From contig CAJXZP010000004.1 in NCBI GenBank assembly GCA_913062955.1, positions 43,987 to 107,986 on the forward strand: DNA of 64,000 nucleotides. The letters are read 5' to 3'. The notes under the pieces are model-generated. The model searched no databases and had not been told where the DNA came from. It saw nothing but the letters and a program-made list of their open reading frames with translations. This document shows positions 1-8,690 of the stretch, in pieces. This stretch comes from an uncultured Flavobacteriales bacterium. GTDB taxonomy: Bacteria; Bacteroidota; Bacteroidia; Flavobacteriales_G; Salibacteraceae. How positions within the stretch are numbered: the stretch's first letter is position 1; each line of letters opens with the position of its first letter. The position numbers and the translations under genes were made by a program.

Positions 1-684
1 ATTGAGGTATTGGCCAAATTGGAATCCATCCAAGAGTCCAAATCCTATCTACAGGACAATACATCTATTGATTTGATTTTTAGCGATATTGAATTAGCCG
101 ATGGTTTAAGTTTTGATATCTATGCATCTATACCTAAACTACCGCCAATAATTTTCACCACGGCCTATGATCAATATGCGATTAAAGCGTTTAAAAATAA
201 TGGAATTGATTACCTATTAAAACCTATAGAGCAAACAGAACTCGCAAAATCCTTAGATAAGTTAAAGTCACTTTCTTCACCCGTTATTGATTCTTCGATT
301 CTTCACTTATTAGCATCGCAATTAGCCAGCGGTAAAAAGACGTTTAAGGACCGGTTTATGGTGAAAGTAGGAACGCATATCAAAACCATTTTAACTTCCA
401 ATATTAACGCCTTTTATAGTTTGGATAAAGGAACCTATGTGTGTACAAGTGACCAACGCACCTTCATTTTAGATTATTCTTTAGAACAACTGCAAGAAAC
501 GCTTGATCCTAAAAAGTTCTTTCGAATTAACAGGAACTTTATTATTTGTATTGATGCCCCCATGGATATCATTGCTTGGAGTAATAGTCGTTTAAAAATT
601 GACCTTCCAGGATATAAGGAAGACCTGATAATAGTAGCTCGTAACCGTACCAAAGAATTTAAAAATTGGCTCGGTGACACCTAG
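1..684 (+). CDS. LytTR-family response regulator, 5' end outside window
   Basis: The reading frame is open to base 1, so the first residues of the receiver domain are missing; no true start lies inside the window (the TTG at 10 is an internal Leu codon). A CheY-like receiver is seen in the first ~100 residues, with the phosphoacceptor Asp in IFSDIEL, the conserved Thr in FTTAYD and the Lys in LLKP. After a linker comes a C-terminal LytTR DNA-binding domain (from FMVKVG to about FKNWL). Such proteins are activated by membrane histidine kinases of the LytS/YehU type, which in Bacteroidota usually sit directly upstream, here beyond the edge. Family call is firm, regulon unknown. Confidence 0.9.
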   Translation: MEVLAKLESIQESKSYLQDNTSIDLIFSDIELADGLSFDIYASIPKLPPIIFTTAYDQYAIKAFKNNGIDYLLKPIEQTELAKSLDKLKSLSSPVIDSSILHLLASQLASGKKTFKDRFMVKVGTHIKTILTSNINAFYSLDKGTYVCTSDQRTFILDYSLEQLQETLDPKKFFRINRNFIICIDAPMDIIAWSNSRLKIDLPGYKEDLIIVARNRTKEFKNWLGDT

Positions 685-742
685 ACTTTTCGCCTAATTC
701 ATACACAGATTTTGTTTTAATCGAATAACCTAATTGTCTGGT

Positions 743-750
743 TATATTTG
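743..750 (+). promoter_or_regulatory. Bacteroidota -7 promoter element for the M1 peptidase gene
   Basis: The sequence TATATTTG matches the TAnnTTTG -7 consensus of Bacteroidota sigma-A promoters and lies 20 bases before the ATG at 771. I do not see a well-spaced TTTG -33 element. The match is by eye only. Confidence 0.4.
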
Positions 751-770
751 CATTCGTAAAATCTAATTCA

Positions 771-2657
771 ATGAATAAATCAATTCTATTATTTCTTAGC
801 GTTTTATCGCTAGGAGTGGTTTCCTGTAGTACTTCTACAGAAACCAATAAACCCAAACCACAAGAAGAAGTTGTCATTTATGACTCTACAGACTTCCATA
901 CTTATTCTCAAAAAAAGGATGCCTATGTCACCCATTTAAATTGGGATGCACAAGTAGACTTTGAAACCCAAATCATTACGGCAACTGCCACATGGGATTT
1001 TATTAATGTAAGTGATACCGATACCATTGTATTTGATATAGTTGACTTAAACATTACAAAGGTAACGCTTGACAACGGTCAAGAAACCGGATATAGTATT
1101 GGTCAAACGAAAGCCCATATGGGAGCTCCTTTATATGTAGCCATTACTTCAGAAACTAAATCCGTAAGTATTTCTTACGAAAGTGCTCCTACTGCAGGAG
1201 CGGTGTTATGGTTGAACTCGCAACAAACCTACGGAAAGAAACATCCATTTATGTTTACGCAATCCGAAGCAATTTTGGCTAGAACTTGGATTCCATGTCA
1301 GGATAGTCCTGGGGTTAAATTCACGTATAATGCGAAAGTTAAAGTGCCAACAGATTTGTTAGCCTTAATGAGTGCGACTAATCCACAAGAGAAAAACGAA
1401 ACTGGCGTTTACGAATTTGAAATGAACCAACCGATTCCGAGTTACTTATTGGCATTGGCTGTAGGTGACTTAGAATTTGGATCTCTTGGCGATCGTACCG
1501 GTGTATATGCTGAACCTGGGCAATTAGACGCATCTATTTACGAATTCGGAGAGACGGAAAAAATGGTTCAAATTGCGGAAGAGTTATTCGGTGAATATGC
1601 TTGGGAACGATACGATCTGTTAGTCCTTCCTCCCTCTTTCCCATTTGGCGGAATGGAAAATCCACGTTTAACATTTGTTACCCCAACAATAATTGCAGGC
1701 GACCGTTCATTAACTGCTTTGATAGCACATGAATTAGCCCATTCTTGGTCGGGTAACTTAGTCACCAATGCCAACTGGAATGACTTTTGGATGAATGAAG
1801 GATTCACCGTTTATTTAGAGCGTAGAATTATGGATTCTCTTAATGGAACAGATTATTCGGATATGTTATCCATTTTAGGTTCTCAAGATTTGGCATTTAC
1901 ATTAACCGATTTACCAAAGGAGGACACTCGATTAAAACTGGAATTGAAAGGAAGGAATCCAGATGATGGAATGACGGACATTGCCTATGAAAAAGGATTT
2001 TTCTTTCTCTCCATGTTGAAAGAAGAATATGGAAAGAAAAGAATGGATAATTTCTTGAAGCAGTATTTTACGGATCATACTTTCAAAAATATTACTACGG
2101 AAGAATTCATCACCTATTTGGATCGTCATCTTACGGGGCAGGATTCATTAAAACGTCCAAAATTAATGATCGAAAAATGGATTTATGAATCCGGATTACC
2201 TCAAAACGCACCTGAGTTTACCTCAGAACGATTCCAAAGAGTGGGTTCTTCCATGAAAGCATGGACAGATGGAGCGTTTGAAATTGATGAAATTGAAGTA
2301 GCGGATTGGAGCACCAACGAATGGTTACAATTTCTCCGTAAATTACCAGATACTTTGAGTGTCAACAAATATGCAGAATTGGATAAAGCCTTTCATTTTA
2401 CGCAATCGGGAAATAATGAAATTTTGGCTATTTGGTTGGAGAAAAGTATCCTCGCTAAATACACTAAAGTGGATGCTAAGGTAGAGGAATTCCTTATTCA
2501 TGTAGGAAGACGTAAGTTCTTAACGCCATTGTATCGGGCTTTACTAGAAGTAGACCCTAAAGGGAAGCACGCCATGTATATTTATATGAAGGCTCGACCA
2601 AATTATCATTCTGTATCTACCGAAACATTAGATAAACTTTTGAACTACTCTCATTAA
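771..2657 (+). CDS. M1 family metallo-aminopeptidase, lipoprotein
   Basis: A 628-residue gluzincin of the M1 (leukotriene A4 hydrolase/aminopeptidase N) family. The N-terminus is a lipoprotein signal peptide with a lipobox ending VVSC (Cys about residue 19), so it is probably anchored in the periplasm or outer membrane. The exopeptidase signature GGMENP is near residue 294, the zinc site HELAH is at 320-324, and the third zinc ligand is Glu343 in NEGF, the normal 18-residue spacing. The C-terminal third matches the helical LTA4-hydrolase C-domain in length. It probably removes N-terminal residues from imported peptides. It is a single gene, separated from the next by about 50 bases. A second M1 peptidase lies at 13702-15582. 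Confidence 0.93.
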   Translation: MNKSILLFLSVLSLGVVSCSTSTETNKPKPQEEVVIYDSTDFHTYSQKKDAYVTHLNWDAQVDFETQIITATATWDFINVSDTDTIVFDIVDLNITKVTLDNGQETGYSIGQTKAHMGAPLYVAITSETKSVSISYESAPTAGAVLWLNSQQTYGKKHPFMFTQSEAILARTWIPCQDSPGVKFTYNAKVKVPTDLLALMSATNPQEKNETGVYEFEMNQPIPSYLLALAVGDLEFGSLGDRTGVYAEPGQLDASIYEFGETEKMVQIAEELFGEYAWERYDLLVLPPSFPFGGMENPRLTFVTPTIIAGDRSLTALIAHELAHSWSGNLVTNANWNDFWMNEGFTVYLERRIMDSLNGTDYSDMLSILGSQDLAFTLTDLPKEDTRLKLELKGRNPDDGMTDIAYEKGFFFLSMLKEEYGKKRMDNFLKQYFTDHTFKNITTEEFITYLDRHLTGQDSLKRPKLMIEKWIYESGLPQNAPEFTSERFQRVGSSMKAWTDGAFEIDEIEVADWSTNEWLQFLRKLPDTLSVNKYAELDKAFHFTQSGNNEILAIWLEKSILAKYTKVDAKVEEFLIHVGRRKFLTPLYRALLEVDPKGKHAMYIYMKARPNYHSVSTETLDKLLNYSH

Positions 2658-2706
2658 CGAATTGCTTACATTAGCATCAAACTAAAACACAACCTAAAAT
2701 TAAATT

Positions 2707-3354
2707 ATGATTAATAAACTTCTAGTTGCATTAACAGGAATCCTTTTGATACCTGCCTTGGGTTTTTCTCAAATCGATATTACACCTCATGTAGGATATA
2801 ACTTTGGAGCGCGTGTTCCTATTTATGGCGGGGAGGTGAAAGTAAAAGGAAATACGACATATGGTATTAACATTGATTACAACTTAGACAGAGACAACGC
2901 TATTCAATTTACTTATAGTACAACAATTTCTACCGTAAAAATCAATGACTATTACTACCCTGGAGGTGGAATATCTAATGGTACTTTTTCAGATGTATTG
3001 GAAAACTACTTTTTGTTAGGAGGATTGAGATACTTTAGTGATGGACCGGTTCAGCCATACGGTAACTTTAATGTAGGATTAGCTTATTATAAATTTTCAA
3101 ATATTAGTGATTACTACCTTCAATATGGACAAAGTGATATGACTCGTTTTGCCATAGGTTTTGGTTTAGGAGCTAAGATAATGATGTCGGATAGAATTGG
3201 CATTGACTTACATATTAGAGCTCTTGCCCCTATTCAATGGGGAGGAGTTGGTATTGGTGTAGGTACGGGAGGAGCAAGTGCAGGAGTTTATGCCGGTTCT
3301 AGCTTTATTTCAGGAGATGTCGGTGGTGGATTAGTGATCCGTTTGGGAGAGTAA
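2707..3354 (+). CDS. Outer-membrane beta-barrel protein (OmpA/OMP_b-brl-like)
   Basis: A 215-residue exported protein with a signal peptide (cleavage near LGFSQ, residue ~21) followed by alternating hydrophobic/polar strands rich in Gly, Tyr and Asn, typical of an eight-stranded outer-membrane barrel. The C-terminus (GGGLVIRLGE) is strand-like. It follows the M1 gene by ~50 bases and is ended by a strong terminator at 3381-3408, so the two could be cotranscribed. There is no enzymatic motif; the substrate or role cannot be read from the sequence. Confidence 0.7.
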   Translation: MINKLLVALTGILLIPALGFSQIDITPHVGYNFGARVPIYGGEVKVKGNTTYGINIDYNLDRDNAIQFTYSTTISTVKINDYYYPGGGISNGTFSDVLENYFLLGGLRYFSDGPVQPYGNFNVGLAYYKFSNISDYYLQYGQSDMTRFAIGFGLGAKIMMSDRIGIDLHIRALAPIQWGGVGIGVGTGGASAGVYAGSSFISGDVGGGLVIRLGE

Positions 3355-3380
3355 TTCCACTCCAAAAAATACGAAATAAA

Positions 3381-3408
3381 AAAAGGGACGCATGGCGTCC
3401 CTTTTTTT
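3381..3408. terminator. Bidirectional intrinsic terminator
   Basis: A perfect 7-bp GGGACGC/GCGTCCC stem with an ATG loop is flanked by an A-run on the left and a T-run on the right, so it can stop transcription of the barrel gene (+) and of the Crp/Fnr gene (-), which converge here. Confidence 0.9.
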
Positions 3409-3440
3409 ATTTCTATCTTTAAATAAGCACTAAATAATAG

Positions 3441-4151
3441 TTAATAAATATTCCCAACTTTAACCAACCTTGGCGCATCCAACACCATGATTTTTCTACC
3501 GTTGGTTTTAATCAAATTCTCCTCTTTAAAATCGTGTAATAATCGAATAACGGTCTCTGTAGCGGTACCCACAATATTGGCTAAATCTTCCCGAGTCATA
3601 TTGATTTGGGCTATATCCGTTGGGTTCTCCTCATCTCGGTACACATCCTTTAACATCAACAACGAAACAGCCAGCCTTTCACGTACCGTTTTTTGGGCCA
3701 AATTGGTTAACATTTCAGTCATCATACCCAGCTCATGACAGGCTTCTTTTAATAACATTTTGCTAAAATCTGTCGACTCTTCCATGAGTCGAACAAATTC
3801 GTCTTTGGGTACAAAACAAACTTGAACATCTTCTAATGCTTCAGCTGTTACAGGATACAAGTCTTCACCAATCATCGCACGATAGCCTAACAAATCACCT
3901 GATTTAGCAATCTGAATAATTTGATCTTTACCATCATCCCCCGTTTTATAAATTTTCAGTCGGCCCCTATTCACACAGAAAACGCCTAAAGGACGGGTAT
4001 CTTCGTGAAAGATAACTTGTCCTTTTTTGTATGCTGTACAGGATTTATTATAATTAATTTTATCTAAATCCTCGCTGCATAGCATCCCAAACTTGGAAAT
4101 ATCTTTCACCTGACAATCCTCACAGGCAATGGTAACTCTACGTCCTCTCAT
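3441..4151 (-). CDS. Crp/Fnr family transcriptional regulator with N-terminal cysteine cluster
   Basis: A 236-residue regulator with a cyclic-nucleotide-binding-like beta roll (about 35-150) and a C-terminal winged helix (about 155-225) with the recognition-helix motif TATETVIRLL. The N-terminus carries Cys10, Cys13, Cys25 and Cys38; in Fnr three N-terminal cysteines plus one internal bind a [4Fe-4S] oxygen sensor, so a metal or redox centre is possible but unproven. It is divergent from a receiver-histidine kinase gene, sharing a 132-base intergenic region that could hold its operator. Oxygen or nitrosative control is inference. Confidence 0.88.
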   Translation of the reverse strand: MRGRRVTIACEDCQVKDISKFGMLCSEDLDKINYNKSCTAYKKGQVIFHEDTRPLGVFCVNRGRLKIYKTGDDGKDQIIQIAKSGDLLGYRAMIGEDLYPVTAEALEDVQVCFVPKDEFVRLMEESTDFSKMLLKEACHELGMMTEMLTNLAQKTVRERLAVSLLMLKDVYRDEENPTDIAQINMTREDLANIVGTATETVIRLLHDFKEENLIKTNGRKIMVLDAPRLVKVGNIY

Positions 4152-4217
4152 TCTTGAATTATTTACGATACAAAGTAAACCTATTTTTACTAGTTCATGA
4201 GTAGTTAAAAAGGGAAT

Positions 4218-4231
4218 AAATCTTTAGATTT
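4218..4231. promoter_or_regulatory. Small dyad in the divergent Crp/Fnr-kinase intergenic region
   Basis: AAATCT and AGATTT form a 6-bp inverted repeat with a 2-base spacer midway between the two divergent genes. Its position would suit an operator for the Crp/Fnr protein, but it does not match the TTGAT-N4-ATCAA Fnr box and could be chance in AT-rich DNA. Confidence 0.2.
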
Positions 4232-4283
4232 TCACTAATTCAAGAGGGAGATTTTATTAATTTAGCACCAATAATTGCGGCAT

Positions 4284-5516
4284 ATGACATATAAAATTCT
4301 AATTACGGAAGATGACAAGGTAACTGCGCTATTTATTCAGCGGGTTATTAAGCAAATGGGTCATACACCAGTTGGAATTGCATATTCAGGTGTCGAAGCA
4401 TTAAAACTCGTTAAGTCCACCAAACCCGATTTAGTTTTAATGGATATATCCTTACCTGGAGAGCTAGATGGTATTTCTGTCACGAATAAAATCATGGAAG
4501 AGCATAAGCTTCCAGTGGTCTTTATTACCGGGATGTCTGACCGAGATACGGTAGGTCGGGCGTTAAAAGCGCATCCTTATGGCTATATATCCAAACCGGT
4601 CACCGAAAGTAGCTTGCAAACGGTTATAGAACTTTCCATCCAACGATTTAATTTGGAAAAGAAGTTATTAAAAAGCCAGGATCAATTAAAGCAGTTAAAC
4701 TCCAACTTGGAGGAAAAGGTAAAAGAACGAACCGCAGAAATAAATTCTAAAAATCAAGATTTAAAAAAGGAAGTAGGTAAACGAAAAAAATCAGAAGCTC
4801 AATTAAAAGTTTCGTTAGCCAAAGAAAGGGAGTTAAACGAATTAAAATCTCGGATTGTAAATATTATTTCACACGAAATTAAAACCCCACTAACGAGTAT
4901 TAAAAGTTCGGCTGAACTCATTGAAATTCATATTGAAAATCGATCAACACCCGAGAAAATCAATAAACACCTTAGGAGTATTGATCGGTCGGTTAATTCC
5001 CTTACCAATATAATAAATGAAACATTGCTCATTGGAAAAATTGAATCGGGCGCTTTAAAACCGGAATTAGAACCGGTACATCTAAGAGAGTTAATTAACG
5101 ATATTATTTTAACCATTGAATCAGGGATTGGTAAAAATCATGCTTTGGTATTAGAAATTGGTTCAGAAATACCCGTTTTATTTAGAACCGATAAAAGGCT
5201 ATTCACTCAAATATTCACCAATTTATTGAGTAATGCTGCAAAATATTCCCCGGATGCAGAAATTGTAGAGATCAATTTCCATATGGACGATAATCAGCTC
5301 CATTTTTCAATCATAGATTATGGTTTAGGTATTCCTGAAAAAGACCAAAAATTTCTTTTTGAAATGTTTCATCGAGCATCTAACACCACAGATATTGAGG
5401 GGGTTGGATTAGGACTCGCCATTGTAAAAAAATCGGTCGAAGAACTACAAGGTAAACTGGAGTTTATCAGTTCCGAAAACCAAGGCACCACATTTATGGT
5501 CAGTCTACCATCCTAA
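4284..5516 (+). CDS. Receiver domain-histidine kinase hybrid
   Basis: A soluble 410-residue protein. The ATG at 4284 is preferred over an in-frame TTG at 4275 because the receiver fold begins at MTYKILITEDD. Receiver domain 1-120: acidic pocket EDD, phosphoacceptor Asp54 (VLMDISLPGE), Lys104 (YISKP). A coiled coil spans ~122-185. The HisKA dimerisation helix has phospho-acceptor His197 (SHEIKTPL). The HATPase_c domain has the N box near 313-318 (NLLSNAAK), G1 DYGLGIP (345-351) and G2 GVGLGLAI. The lack of membrane segments suggests it is driven by phosphotransfer to its receiver and passes signal onward; its output partner is not identified. Confidence 0.9.
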   Translation: MTYKILITEDDKVTALFIQRVIKQMGHTPVGIAYSGVEALKLVKSTKPDLVLMDISLPGELDGISVTNKIMEEHKLPVVFITGMSDRDTVGRALKAHPYGYISKPVTESSLQTVIELSIQRFNLEKKLLKSQDQLKQLNSNLEEKVKERTAEINSKNQDLKKEVGKRKKSEAQLKVSLAKERELNELKSRIVNIISHEIKTPLTSIKSSAELIEIHIENRSTPEKINKHLRSIDRSVNSLTNIINETLLIGKIESGALKPELEPVHLRELINDIILTIESGIGKNHALVLEIGSEIPVLFRTDKRLFTQIFTNLLSNAAKYSPDAEIVEINFHMDDNQLHFSIIDYGLGIPEKDQKFLFEMFHRASNTTDIEGVGLGLAIVKKSVEELQGKLEFISSENQGTTFMVSLPS

Positions 5517-5549
5517 ATAAACATCTGCGTATTTTGTAAAATTTCAGCA

Positions 5550-6665
5550 ATGACTAGCTACACAAAAATCGGTACGTTTTTATTTTTATTCACCGTACTC
5601 CATATTACTGCTTTGGGCAACACTCCTATTACAGAGGTAAAAAGAGATACGGCCATTGCGCAGGTAGTTTATGGTTCCGACTTTCTTTTCGATGGCATGG
5701 ATAGTCTTTCCACGAAAGAACTATACCAATACAAGGATTCGCTAACATACTTGAATTCACCCCCAAAAGAACTTATAAATCAACTTCATATCTACTTAAA
5801 AATAAGGACCATGGATTTCAATCAAATCTATGCGACCATTGACTCTCTATTTGAATTGAATACGATCCCTTATCCACTTATTAATGAATTAAATCGCTAC
5901 ATCGCCAATCATCAAGAAACGCTCAACAATTTTGAAACAGAGATCATTGATACCTCTCAATATCCTGCTGATCACTACTACCACTCCTGGAATACCATTA
6001 CCCCCAATCCCTATGGAGCGAACTATCTTACGACCCCTGATTCGGTGATTGAACTACAACTTATAGGTACCCCAAGAAGCCCTGAGTTTGTGATGCCAGT
6101 AGTAGACAAGCTCACCTCCAAATATGGGTGGCGATCCGGAAGAATGCATAAAGGGATTGATATTGACCTACAAGTTTGGGATACAGTGGTCACAGCTTTC
6201 TCAGGGATGGTAAGAGTCGCCCGCAATTACAAGGGATATGGTCGTGTGGTTGTCGTACGTCATTTTAATGGTTTAGAAACCCTTTATGCACATCTACATC
6301 GAATAAAAGTACAACCCGGGCAAATGGTACAAGCGGGTGAACTAATTGGTTTAGGAGGAAGTTCAGGACATTCCACGGGAAGTCATTTACATTGGGAAAT
6401 ACGATTTAAGGGGCACCCCATAAACCCTTTAAATTTGGTCGACTACCAAAACCACAAACTAACTCATTCTACTCTAGTATTACGCAAAACCAAGCATGGG
6501 TTTGCGGGATATCCTAAAGGAAGTATTTTTTATGTAGTGCAAAATGGCGATTATTTGTATAAAATTGCATCCGATTATGGAACCACCGTTAATAAATTAT
6601 GTAAACTAAATGACATTAACAGAAATTCACGATTATCAGTGGGCCAAAAACTTCGAATAATATGA
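5550..6665 (+). CDS. M23 family metallopeptidase with C-terminal LysM domain
   Basis: A 371-residue exported cell-wall hydrolase. The signal peptide runs to about ITALGN (residue 24). The lysostaphin-type peptidase domain (about 175-300) shows the zinc ligands His200 and Asp204 (HKGIDID), the YAHLH motif and HLHWE near residue 281, so it looks catalytically complete. A LysM peptidoglycan-binding domain occupies the last ~45 residues (YVVQNGDYLYKIA to GQKLRI). It likely cuts peptide cross-links in peptidoglycan in the periplasm. Its TGA overlaps the ATG of the next gene (ATGA), indicating translational coupling. Confidence 0.92.
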   Translation: MTSYTKIGTFLFLFTVLHITALGNTPITEVKRDTAIAQVVYGSDFLFDGMDSLSTKELYQYKDSLTYLNSPPKELINQLHIYLKIRTMDFNQIYATIDSLFELNTIPYPLINELNRYIANHQETLNNFETEIIDTSQYPADHYYHSWNTITPNPYGANYLTTPDSVIELQLIGTPRSPEFVMPVVDKLTSKYGWRSGRMHKGIDIDLQVWDTVVTAFSGMVRVARNYKGYGRVVVVRHFNGLETLYAHLHRIKVQPGQMVQAGELIGLGGSSGHSTGSHLHWEIRFKGHPINPLNLVDYQNHKLTHSTLVLRKTKHGFAGYPKGSIFYVVQNGDYLYKIASDYGTTVNKLCKLNDINRNSRLSVGQKLRII

Positions 6666-7006
6666 ATTTACCATCATTTGATTTTACAAACTGGAGGAAT
6701 CACCCAACCGATAATAGGTATACCATTTTCTTTTTTAAAACAAGGAATGAAAGTGACTATTTTGAAAATGAGCTCACCCGTAATAAAATTAAGTTTGAGT
6801 ATCATTTTGATGATGATGAACCTACCTACAAGTACTATTATGCCGTTAATAAGGTAAACGAAAAGGCGGTCATCAAATTAAACCACCTAGCCGTTGGGGC
6901 ATATAGGAAACCCTTTATTCAAATAAACTTCCTACGTTATACGTTAATTATTGCAATGATCATCATTCTAGGCATAGGTATCATTGGATATTTCAAATCT
7001 CATTAA
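6662..7006 (+). CDS. Small C-terminally membrane-anchored protein, function unknown
   Basis: A 114-residue protein overlapping the M23 gene by 4 bases. A mixed polar domain (1-88) with many aromatic and acidic residues is followed by one transmembrane helix near the C-terminus (about 90-110, LIIAMIIILGIGIIGY), so the bulk should face the cytoplasm (tail-anchored topology). I do not recognise the family. Coupling to a peptidoglycan peptidase suggests an envelope role, which is inference. Confidence 0.75.
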   Translation: MNLPSFDFTNWRNHPTDNRYTIFFFKTRNESDYFENELTRNKIKFEYHFDDDEPTYKYYYAVNKVNEKAVIKLNHLAVGAYRKPFIQINFLRYTLIIAMIIILGIGIIGYFKSH

Positions 7007-7007
7007 G

Positions 7008-7724
7008 ATGAAAAACATACTGCTCACAGGTATCTTGATATCCGTTTTTTTTACGGGGTATTCTCAAGATAATGGGTATTTAGGTGGTTTTCAATTCAAA
7101 CCTATTTTGGGAAGTGGCGTATTTTCTAATGATCCTGAAATGGGAAATACGGATTCTTTAAATATTGGTATTCAACAAAATTTCGGATACTCCTTTGGGA
7201 TGACCATTCGAAAACAGTTTACCAAAATTTTAGCCGTTGAAACAGGGCTCAGATTAACGCAACGTAATTTTACCGTAAGCATTGATAGCCTACAAAATAG
7301 TTACACGAATTCTTTAGGTTATAGGGTGGTTGCGTACGACCTCCCTTTTAAGGCAATGGTACGATTAAGGAGTTCAGATAACTCCTATTTAAGTATATCA
7401 CTTGGAGGTCAAATGGATTTATATCCAAGTGATGTGTTTGCCTACAACACGGATTGGCAGGTCCAAGTGAATCGAAAAAGCTGGGTCCAAGGATCTTTTG
7501 TGGCCAATTTAGGTTGGGAAATTCATCCCATCAAAAAGGGAATATTTTACATGGGCCTCTCTTACAACCAACCTTTCTCCACGCCCTATGCGGCTTTGGT
7601 AGGTTCGCGAAATAGTAATTACTCTATCACCAATATTAAACAAAATGGTACGTCCTTCGCCTTAGATTTCAGGTATTATTTTGAACCTAAAAAGGAAAAG
7701 CCAAAACGCAAGGATAAATTTTAG
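7008..7724 (+). CDS. PorT-like outer-membrane beta-barrel protein
   Basis: 238 residues. The ATG at 7008 is chosen because it begins a classical signal peptide (MKNILLTG ... TGYSQ) and sits right after the stop of the upstream gene; the frame extends upstream only by a non-ATG codon. The mature part has barrel-like alternating strands, with a Tyr/Phe-rich last strand (FALDFRYYFEP) and a basic tail (KKEKPKRKDKF). It resembles the generic PorT/outer-membrane beta-barrel group of Bacteroidota. It is third in an operon with the M23 peptidase and the 114-residue protein. Confidence 0.75.
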   Translation: MKNILLTGILISVFFTGYSQDNGYLGGFQFKPILGSGVFSNDPEMGNTDSLNIGIQQNFGYSFGMTIRKQFTKILAVETGLRLTQRNFTVSIDSLQNSYTNSLGYRVVAYDLPFKAMVRLRSSDNSYLSISLGGQMDLYPSDVFAYNTDWQVQVNRKSWVQGSFVANLGWEIHPIKKGIFYMGLSYNQPFSTPYAALVGSRNSNYSITNIKQNGTSFALDFRYYFEPKKEKPKRKDKF

Positions 7725-7764
7725 GTTACCAACACCCCTTGGTGATAAAAGTTAATTTAAATAA

Positions 7765-7793
7765 ATTGGGCTAATCATAAAATAATATCTTTG
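7765..7793 (+). promoter_or_regulatory. Probable fabI promoter
   Basis: ATTG at 7765-7768 and TATCTTTG at 7786-7793 approximate the Bacteroidota -33/-7 pair (TTTG and TAnnTTTG) with a 17-base spacer; the fabI ATG follows at 7814. Confidence 0.45.
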
Positions 7794-7813
7794 GCAGCTA
7801 ATAAATTATCGAA

Positions 7814-8626
7814 ATGGGAAATAATCTTTTAAAAGGAAAAAGAGGAATTATATTTGGAGCACTGGATGAAAGCTCTATTGCTTGGAAAACAGCAGAAAAG
7901 GCCCACGAAGAGGGAGCCAAATTTGTTTTAACTAATGCCCCAATTGCGATGAGAATGGGAGCGTTAGATAAACTGGCTGCCGACACAAATTCTCAAATCA
8001 TATCTGCTGATGCAACTAGCATGGAAGATTTGGAAAAACTTATTTCGGAATCGGTAGAAATTCTTGGAGGACCATTAGATTTTATTCTACACTCTATAGG
8101 AATGTCTCCAAACGTAAGAAAAGGAAAACATTACACAGATGTAAATTACGACTGGTTCCACAAAACCCTAGATGTATCTGCAATGTCGCTACACCGGGTG
8201 TTACAAACGGCTTATAAAATGGATGCAATGGCTGAATGGGGATCTATCATCAGTTTATCCTTTGTGGCCTCACAAAGAGCATTCCCAGGTTACAATGATA
8301 TGGCAGATGCTAAATCATTAATGGAATCTATTACACGAAACTTTGGTTACCAATATGGAAATTCGAAGAACGTACGTGTAAATACTATTTCACAATCTCC
8401 GACTTTAACTACCGCAGGAAAAGGGGTTGGTGGTTTTGATCAATTCATCAACTTTGCCGAAGATATTTCTCCATTAGGAAATGCTTCTGCAGAACAATGT
8501 GCCGATTACACGGTTATGATGTTCTCTGACTATACCAAAATGGTAACTATGCAAAACTTATTTCATGACGGAGGTTTCTCTTTTACTGGAATTAGTGAAA
8601 AAGTAATGACTAAATACGGGATGTAA
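7814..8626 (+). CDS. fabI: Enoyl-[acyl-carrier-protein] reductase (NADH), FabI
   Basis: A 270-residue short-chain dehydrogenase that performs the last reduction of the type II fatty acid elongation cycle. The divergent FabI nucleotide-binding motif is at the N-terminus (GKRGIIFGALDESSIAW), SIGMSP corresponds to the usual SIAFAP region, and the catalytic Tyr160 and Lys167 keep the Y-X6-K spacing. The length matches FabI. It stands alone behind its own promoter and is closed by a strong terminator at 8652-8676, as expected for a housekeeping gene. Confidence 0.95.
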   Translation: MGNNLLKGKRGIIFGALDESSIAWKTAEKAHEEGAKFVLTNAPIAMRMGALDKLAADTNSQIISADATSMEDLEKLISESVEILGGPLDFILHSIGMSPNVRKGKHYTDVNYDWFHKTLDVSAMSLHRVLQTAYKMDAMAEWGSIISLSFVASQRAFPGYNDMADAKSLMESITRNFGYQYGNSKNVRVNTISQSPTLTTAGKGVGGFDQFINFAEDISPLGNASAEQCADYTVMMFSDYTKMVTMQNLFHDGGFSFTGISEKVMTKYGM

Positions 8627-8651
8627 TCCGTTTTAAAATACATAATTTTAA

Positions 8652-8676
8652 GGGGTGGTTTTCCACCCCTTTTTTT
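8652..8676 (+). terminator. Intrinsic terminator of fabI
   Basis: A perfect 7-bp GGGGTGG/CCACCCC stem with a TTTT loop is followed by seven T residues. It rules out the in-frame GTG at 8655 as a start for the downstream methyltransferase. Confidence 0.9.
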
Positions 8677-8690
8677 ATGAACATCATTTT

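Noticed and set aside
8655..8690. GTG start giving the methyltransferase a 12-residue N-terminal extension
   Set aside because: It lies inside the fabI terminator stem; the ATG at 8691 is free of it and starts the recognisable protein.
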